Below are positions 57,126-64,000 of a stretch of 64,000 nucleotides of DNA, one piece after another. The position numbers and the translations under genes are program-made. Position 1 is the stretch's first letter, and each line of letters begins with the position of its first letter. The notes below the pieces were generated by a model. It made no database searches. It was not told where the DNA came from and was given only the letters and a program-made list of their open reading frames with translations. The stretch is taken from NCBI GenBank assembly GCA_022605425.2, contig CM061246.1, positions 1,609,501 to 1,673,500 of the forward strand, given 5' to 3'. This DNA is from Hamiltosporidium tvaerminnensis. Lineage: Eukaryota > Microsporidia > Dubosqiidae.

Positions 57126-59218
57126 ATGGGTAGAAAGAAAAATGTTAGCAGCGAAATATCAAAAAATACTAAAATAAAGGCCGAAAACGACGCTGATGAG
57201 GTGAAGAAAAGTGATAGTGGCAAACAAAAATGTGAACTACACCTACCGGCGATTTCCCTACCTTCCTTCTCCTTCACAACAATAACACATCCACTACCAA
57301 GTTAAACACGCAGTAACATGCAAAATAGTGGGCTTGACACTTTAGCTTCGCCTAATACACCCCTCCTCTTCGGTTAAAGTCTCTGCGCGCGAGCCATCGT
57401 ACGACATGACAAACCCCTGTGCTCTAGCTATTCCGGAAGGTAACAGGCTAATGGCATTGCAGACGATATTCGATTCTGTAACAGCCGACCCGAAGGAATG
57501 GCCTCGAATTGTTTTTTTAGCAGTATAGAAAAGGTTTGAAAGAATGCCAAGAAATGGCTGGACAGAGCTTCACAGGTACTATAATGAGAAATTCGGCTGC
57601 AATGAAACTCTCGAAGTGTTAAAAAAATTGGAAAAAAGTGAGATAGGAAGGGAATTAATATCAGAAGCGGATGAAGAGCAACGTAGAATCGCCACTTGCC
57701 TCACTGATACATGCACCTTGACTGACACCACTGAGTACATAAACCTGAGAGATAAATTTTTTGGTAAAATCAAAGAAATCTCGGAGAAGGAAATCGGAAA
57801 AGTAAGGGTACGAACTAGAAAACATACAAATGAATTGTTTGATAGTAAAGTTCTGGATCGTATTAATCAAGTAGTCGGTGAATATGCCAAAGCTCATGTA
57901 CTCGAGTCCATTACCGACGCGGCGCATATCATGCAAGCTGCACAGGTATGCTATAACGAGGCAGCACGTAAAGAGAAGTTTAGATTCGCTTGGAAGGAAA
58001 ACATAGAAAGTAAAAGGCTAAGTTAGTACTTTCTGTGATATTATTTATATCACAAAATATAATATTTTTATTTTATATTTTAAAATAAAAAAGAGGCGTG
58101 TGCAATCATGAACAAAATTAATAAAGACAAATTTTCTAAAAGCAATTCTTTCTTTACAACAACAAAGGAATGGTGAGAAGGAAGACGATCTCCTTGTTAT
58201 AGACGTACTTCAAACTTTGCTGCCTTTTCGGAAATAACGGCACTTTCCAAAGATCTTCTCGAGAAGGCTCGTAAGCAGGAAAAGCTCTCCACTTCGGAAA
58301 CGAAGAGCCTTAAGAAAATCATGCGAGAGTTTAATTTAAACCTGAGCAGTGTAACTGATCTTTCCGAGGCTTTAGTTAAGAAGAATGAGTCTTTGAATGT
58401 TTACGAGAAAAAAATTACGATGCATGAAAGTAGGAAGCAATTCCGAAAATAGAATCGTATATTTGAGCTTTTCCGAGGTCAATTTTATCGTTGGTTATCT
58501 GAGCGTGTGGAATCCGAGCATGTGGTTAGCCGTGATGAAATTGTGAGTTTTTGGTCTACAATGTAGAACAAAAATAATGACACAGTCACGTTTAATAATT
58601 ATTTGATTTCATTTGTATCAGATAATCATCCGACCACGTTTCCTTCACTTGATGAATTTGTAAATATCATTAATTGGCTTCCCAATTGGAAAGCTGCTGG
58701 AATTGATGGTATTTACAATTTTTTCATTAAGAAACTTACAACTCTTCACAAATATCTTTATGATATTGTGAAAGTTATATGTTTAGAAGAAACACCTCAA
58801 GCTGATTGGTTTTACTGCGGGCTTACTTATTTATACCTAAAGGAATTTCGCAAAGAGGCTCTGACTACAGGCCAATCACTTGTATGTCCAACCTCTATAA
58901 GTTAACGACAAAGTGTGCAACGAAAGTCGTTCAAATTGAAGTGGAAAGGCGAGAGTTGCTTGCAGAGAACTAATTAGGGGCGTTAAGAGGTGTGCAGGGA
59001 GCGAAAGAGCAGGCTCTACTGAATATTGCCTTAAATAAAAAGTACGGAAACAATCTTAAGGCAGCATGGATTGATGTTAAAATAGCTTCTGATTCAATAC
59101 ATCATGCCTTTTGAACTTAATGCATTGAAAACCTTAATTTACCTGATTAATACTAAAATTTATTAAGGTAATTATATCAAAATGGAAAATTGATATATCA
59201 GTAGGGCCTGAAAAAATC

Positions 59219-59662
59219 ATGAGCAAGAAGATTGAGAGAGGGATTCGTCAAGATGATAGTTTGTCACCATTGTTATTTGTGTTGTGTATGAATCCATTAA
59301 GCCGAAAGCTTAATAAAAAATACACAAAAGTGACAGTACAAACAGATGCAGAATCCCATTCTACTAATCATTTCTTGTTTATTGATGATCTTAAGCTCTT
59401 TGCAAAAGACAGCTCCACATTGAGTGCTATGACAGACGAGGCAAAGGAATTTTTAGAGGTGATTGGGTTAGAGATTAACAAAGAGAAGTCAGCCACAAAT
59501 GATACGTGTTGTGAAGATACTGCTACTCTTCTAGAAGGTGTTAGTGTTTATAAATATTTAGGAATTATAGAAGATAGCAGAGGAATCCCAACACGTAGCT
59601 CATTTGAAGAAGTACAGAGCAAACTTATATCAAGAGTGGAAAGCATTTTCAGACTAGATTAA
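59219..59662 (+). pseudogene. Retroelement A, RT core remnant (unit 2)
   Basis: Contains the QDDSLSPLLF motif B, FIDDLKLF motif C with both Asp residues, INKEKSATN and YKYLGIIED. It ends early because a few bases are missing at about 59640-59650 relative to unit 1. The missing Gly in motif B is shared with unit 1. Confidence 0.82.
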
Positions 59663-60026
59663 ATGCAAAAAATCTATTTTCTGCAATCAATCAACATGCG
59701 ATATCGTTAATCAGCTATCACATAAGAGTACTTCGACTTGAACCGGCTGACTTCTCTAAGTTAGATGATGCACTGCGTGCGGTGTATGTGAAAAATAAGA
59801 TACATATTCGCCCAGGATGCAAAGAGCGTTTGTACCTTCCTAGAACAGAACTTGGAAGAGGTCTACATAGTGTGAGTTGTGAATTGAACATATGCTTCTG
59901 CAACTCTTGCATTGTCTGGAAAAAAGTAAAGAAATATCAACTAGACGAGCAGCAATCCTCAAGGTGGAGAATAATAATAAAACCCATCTTGCACTAATAA
60001 AAGGCTTCTTAAAAGTATAGTACAGG

Positions 60027-60308
60027 TTGGTAGAAGAAGTCACTAAGAAAATTTTAGAAGAAGCTCAACTTGCAAAACCATATAACGAATTAGAGAAACT
60101 AAAACTTCATTCAAAGTTATATAATGCAAGAAAAAATGAGCTTGTGAGTGTTAGTGACTCTTCAAGATGGCTAAAGAGAGGAAATATTAGGCCACGAAAT
60201 GAAGCTGTGTTCTGCTATATCCAGGATAGAAATGTATTCTGGGGAGCAGATGGTGTGTGTCAACATTGCGGGAAGTCTGGTAAGACTGTAGATCATCTAG
60301 CAATTTGA
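60027..60308 (+). pseudogene. Retroelement A, CCHC region remnant (unit 2)
   Basis: An uninterrupted 93-codon stretch including SSRWLKRGNIRPRNEAVFCYIQ in two adjoining parts and the CQHCGKSGKTVDHLAI knuckle. It ends at a TGA just before the last knuckle Cys, exactly as in unit 1, so that stop predates the duplication. Confidence 0.75.
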
Positions 60309-60519
60309 TGTGAAAAAATGCTAGGCCATGACTACACCAGACGGCATAATGAAGTGGTTAGATGCCTACACTTACTTCTCTAAAATAGATATAAGTTTAA
60401 GTCCTAAAAACGAATTAGGAGTCACTCAGTTAAAGAAATTCTTGATAATGAGTATGCAGAGATAAGAGTAGACACCAGAATAAAAACTGATGTTAAAATT
60501 CGGAATAACAGACCCGACA

Positions 60520-61099
60520 TATTTATTTTATTTTAGATAAGAAGAAGAATAAGATAACACTCATTGAAGTAGGAATCACTTCCCAAGATTCACTTTAAAT
60601 AGTTGAAACTGAAAAACTTAGAAAGTATGACCTGCTAGCCAATGAGTTGGGCCTTATTTATAGGTGTAGTGTTGAGATAATCCCTTATGTGATGACCTGG
60701 GACGGTATTGTGATAAAATACCATAAATCTCATCTTAAAAGACTAGAAATACCCATGAATGTAGAAGCATACATTCAGTCTATAGTACTTAAAAAGACAG
60801 TCGAAACTATTTCCTTTGATCGACGAAGAGGACTTGAGTCAGGACTAAATGCCGAAGAGAGCTGGGAGAGAGCGTCAATGGGTGTTATTATGAGATCAGA
60901 GATGCATGAGGAACCAATACCCCCTTTAAAAGAAGCGAAAACAGAGGAAGATGGTGCCAAAAATTTTAAACCAAAATATAAAGCCCCCTTTATTTTACAA
61001 GGAGGAACCACTTTAGAGGAACCGACCAATAACATAAATGAAGAGTCGGATTTGGAAGAAGAGACAAAAGTGGTCAAAGAGGTAGAAGAAAACATGTAA
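60520..61099 (+). pseudogene. Retroelement A, endonuclease remnant (unit 2)
   Basis: After the RPDIF motif (near 60510) the endonuclease continues one base out of phase as LDKKKNKITLIEVGIT-like sequence, then a 150-codon frame (60647-61099) with MTWDGIV, SFDRRRGLESG and an acidic tail. The unit 1 copy of this last frame is cut short by a TAA at about 24678. Confidence 0.7.
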
Positions 61100-61138
61100 A
61101 AATGGTAAAAATATTTTAACCCAAAAATTTATTATATA

Positions 61139-61151
61139 AATTCTTTCTTAT
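61139..61151. repeat. Target-site duplication, 3' side of retroelement A (unit 2)
   Basis: AATTCTTTCTTAT, matching 57113-57125. Confidence 0.75.
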
Positions 61152-61539
61152 TTTAAGCTATTGCTTGGTATGGCAATAAATTGCTATCCTATTGTTTGTT
61201 TATAAATACATATAAATGTGCAGAGGTTTTAAAAAAAATGTCTTTTCTTGAAAAAATTCGATTTAATTGAAAATATACGTGATTAGGAATGTAAATAATA
61301 CCGGTACTTTTTAAATGAACAGCTAAACCATTTTTACAAAAAAATAAGTTTGGGTTTCGAATGAATGATCTCATGAATTTATAAGTGTAAAGAATATGTC
61401 TACTATGAGAACTATATAACAAGTATTATTTTCCTAATAATCGAAATAGTTTTATAAAAATTAAAGTCTACAATACCAAACATGAAATAGAAAAAAAGAT
61501 TAAATTTTGACGCGAGAATGAATTTTCGAATCTGATATA

Positions 61540-61740
61540 ATGAGTAACAAAGGAAATGTAAAAAAATCAACTAAAATAACAGCATTTCAAGTTGAAAGAG
61601 ATATTTCTAATAATATATACGGTACTCGTAATAAATATGGTGGTTCTAAAAAAATATTCAAAAATAAATGGTATGATGTGAGTAGAACAAGATTTTTTTA
61701 TATAAAATGTAATATAGGTGTGATAATGTTAGGATATTGA
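61540..61740 (+). CDS. Possible 66-aa basic protein upstream of HECT (unit 2)
   Basis: The frame begins MSNKGNVKKSTKITAFQVER and includes GTRNKYGGSKKIFKNKWYD. It ends 185 bases before the HECT ATG on the same strand. The unit 1 counterpart has lost one base and stops after 46 codons. The Lys/Arg-rich composition and Gly-Gly turn are protein-like, but I recognise no family. It could be a small gene, a fragment of a lost gene, or chance. Confidence 0.35.
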   Translation: MSNKGNVKKSTKITAFQVERDISNNIYGTRNKYGGSKKIFKNKWYDVSRTRFFYIKCNIGVIMLGY

Positions 61741-61925
61741 TTATATTCCCAAAATTACTCAAATATTAATTTTATGATAATTTTTAATACTGAAAAAATC
61801 AATATAATTAGAATTCTAGAATGGTAAAAATAATTTGTTTTTTAAAAAAAAAATCACAGAACAATCTAAGTTTTACTAATTTAGGTAAATTAGGATATAT
61901 ATGAATAAAACGGCTTTTATTACCC

Positions 61926-64000
61926 ATGGAAATACTTAGAAAATCTTTATCGTTAAAAGAAAAAAATCAAAAAGTTAAATTTTTTGTGAATAGTTTGCTT
62001 AAGAAAGATGATTTATCTGATCTATTCTCTGACACAGACGATCCTTTCTCGCTTTCTAAAATTGGTAAAACATGTTTACTGCAATGGAATACAATATTGG
62101 AAAAATATGAGGGTATTTTGAAAGCAGAAAGTCATGAACATTTTCATAATCTGTTTCAGGTGAAAGGATTTGAGGCGAGTTTAAAGTCTAGGCTTATATT
62201 GCTGTTTAAGATTTTAATTTATATAATGAGAAATACTCATAATCACGAATTGTATATAATTGATTCAACGCATGCTAACTTTTTATATTCAAGTGATACA
62301 GATATATCTTTTTATTCTTTTCTTTTTCATAATGAATTTTACAACAATTTTACACATCCGCATAATACAATGACAATTCGTTACTTCAATTCATTGGATC
62401 TTTCCTATTTTACCGAAAAAAAATATGAAATTTCTTCTGACTTCGAGAATGATATAATAGACATTAGTTTTACATATAAAGAGAAGTGTATTACGGATTT
62501 TCAAAATGAAGGGCAAAAAAATATTCAAAACAACGTCTTTGATGCTCCATTGCCGGTTTTAAGTGAATTGTACTCTAAATATTCGAATGGTTTATTACTT
62601 TGTTCGCAAATATTTAGATATGAATTTTATAAAAATTCAGAATCTCAAAAGCTGCTCTCAATAGAAATATTGGCCAATTTACTTTATTAAAAAATCCATT
62701 CAAAAGTTCAACTCGAAATTATTTTATATTCCGTATATTTTTTTTGCACGAATTTGTTAGAAGATTGTTTCCTTGATAGTTTATCAATATTATCCACAAA
62801 TATTTTTTTAATCGCTAAATACCATATTGAAACCGAAGAAACCGTATTTCTAAGAAATGTGATAGAACATATTAGTTTAAAACTTGACTCATGTTCTATT
62901 ATTTTAAAAAATGAAATTTATTCATGGCTTAAAACTCGGTTCTATATTTTGTTGAATTTTTTGAATAAAGATTTTATAAAGAAGCAAAAACCTACTAATC
63001 TATTTCTAGAAATGGATTCAAAAAATATTTTTATGTATATTTGCTATATTTTATACGATCAATCGATATTTATAGATTTTATGAATGGTTTTATATCGAA
63101 TAATACATCCCAAATATTAAATGATTTTTACTTCAAAATATTCCATGAAGATACAAATTATGAAATTAAGGATGTTTTTGGTGTCTATTGTAGAAATCAT
63201 GAAGACTATAATGAATATAAACTTTTGTTTTATCAAATATTTGCCAAGATCATAATTTACTTTGTCGAAAATCCACATCTAAATGAACATAATGGAATTA
63301 TTTATCCATTTTGTGAGTATTTTTATAGGTTTACAGAAAATATTATTTTATATAATTCCACTTTTATTGATCACGTCTGTGAAATAATATTAGCAATTTT
63401 TTCTCACAGTGGAAATAATAAAGTATTGTTTTATAAATTTCCGATTTTGAAAAACATATTAAAATACTATTTTTATCAATCGAAAAATGATACCACAGTA
63501 TTTTTCATACATAATATCATATATTTGATCAGATTAAATGCAAATTATTATTTATTTTATAATGATTCGCTTTTTCTAGAAAATTTTATAGATGTGTGGT
63601 TTAAAAATGCTGAGTTGTCAGTTTACTTACTTCTTTTTCCGCTAGAAAAATACATGATGCTAACATATATACAAATATATCTCAATAATCAAAAAATATA
63701 TATATTTAATCTTGATTTGCTTTTATGTCATTTAAATGATATGAATACCCTAAGTAATGTAGATATGAACGTCTTCTTAAATTTCAAAAAATTAAGTGTA
63801 CCATTTTCATTCACATCCAAATATTTCGATTTTCTTAAAAGTATAAATGAATATAATATAGTTGAAACTTGTTCTTGTTATGATTTTCATTACAAACATG
63901 TGCTTGAATTAAGTGAAATGATCTTAAATAGTGTTTATTTAAAAATAAAATATGAAACAGAAATAGATATTTATTCTGCGATTCAAATAGAAGATTATCA
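61926..64000 (+). pseudogene. TOM1/HUWE1-like HECT ligase, 5' part, with nonsense codon (unit 2)
   Basis: Same start (CCCATGG) and sequence as 25737 onward. By eye, the only difference in about 2.07 kb is a single T-to-A change turning codon 255 from TTA (Leu) to TAA (62688-62690). The phase stays open after it to the window end. The HECT domain lies beyond the window. The two stops found in the unit 1 copy fall in the unseen part, so they cannot be compared. Confidence 0.85.

Larger units (their letters stand above)
57126..61138 (+). mobile_element. R4/Dong-like non-LTR retrotransposon A, inactivated (unit 2)
   Basis: Counterpart of 20945-24954 at the same insertion point, sharing most of its stops and frameshifts, so it was already dead at the duplication. 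Recognisable parts are the N-terminal fragment 57544-58026, first RT block 58603-58905, RT core 59219-59662 with FIDDLKL, the CCHC fragment 60027-60308, and endonuclease end 60647-61099. It has private changes: a small deletion near 59645 that ends the RT core early, and restored phase in places where unit 1 is broken, such as the YKYLGIIED motif and the GVCQHCGKSGK knuckle frame. Confidence 0.9.
32862..64000. repeat. Tandem segmental duplication, unit 2 (partial at window end)
   Basis: Direct repeat of unit 1 containing TEL1, the noncoding repeats, the orphan 460-aa gene, retroelement A and the start of a further HECT gene. It differs from unit 1 by the private retrotransposon B insertion (47943-51728), a rearranged X tandem at about 56785-57112, and scattered substitutions and small indels. 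The window ends inside the HECT gene, so whether the array continues is unknown. Confidence 0.93.

Noticed and set aside
25737-64000. Reassigned stop codons in this organism
   Set aside because: TAA and TGA also serve as ordinary terminators here, and two 2451-codon TEL1 frames have no internal stops.

Overview
The window looks like nuclear DNA from a small, very AT-rich eukaryote, most likely a microsporidian or close relative. The reasons are intron-free reading frames of more than 7 kb, proteins rich in Asn, Lys, Ile and Phe, strongly diverged but recognisable eukaryotic regulators (an ATM/Tel1-type kinase and a TOM1/HUWE1-type HECT ubiquitin ligase), and long gene-poor spacers filled with decayed non-LTR retrotransposons. 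No prokaryotic operon features, rRNA or tRNA genes were seen. The organism assignment is an inference; a database search was not possible.

The dominant structure is a head-to-tail tandem duplication of about 32.3 kb. The left edge (1-549) is the 3' end of one HECT gene. Unit 1 then runs: TEL1 (2801-10156, minus), a gene-free repeat-bearing stretch, an orphan 460-aa gene (17942-19324, minus), a cluster of noncoding 'X' repeats and a dead R4/Dong-like retrotransposon A (20945-24954, plus), and a full-length HECT frame (25737-32861, plus). Unit 2 repeats the same order: TEL1 (35129-42484), the orphan gene (54082-55464), retrotransposon A (57126-61138) and the 5' part of a HECT gene (61926 to the window end). 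Unit 2 also carries a private 3.8-kb insertion, element B (47943-51728, minus), with a 15-bp target-site duplication and a matching empty site in unit 1.

The copies are unequally preserved. Both TEL1 frames are intact, and their kinase core is invariant at the protein level. The HECT frames of units 1 and 2 carry different in-frame nonsense codons but no frameshifts. Identity between units is patchy, with blocks almost identical over 1-2 kb next to blocks differing by several percent. This suggests gene conversion or recombination, or possibly two haplotypes joined during assembly.

The spacers hold three repeat families: the R2/R4-group retrotransposons (A and B), a roughly 0.73-kb noncoding family with a conserved head and 3' half (X), and a roughly 0.25-kb SINE-like family (Y). 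I could not name X from the sequence; Y resembles SINE-type repeats. Several insertions share the target sequence AATTCTTTCTTA(T), and both A and B begin at the start codon of their first reading frame.
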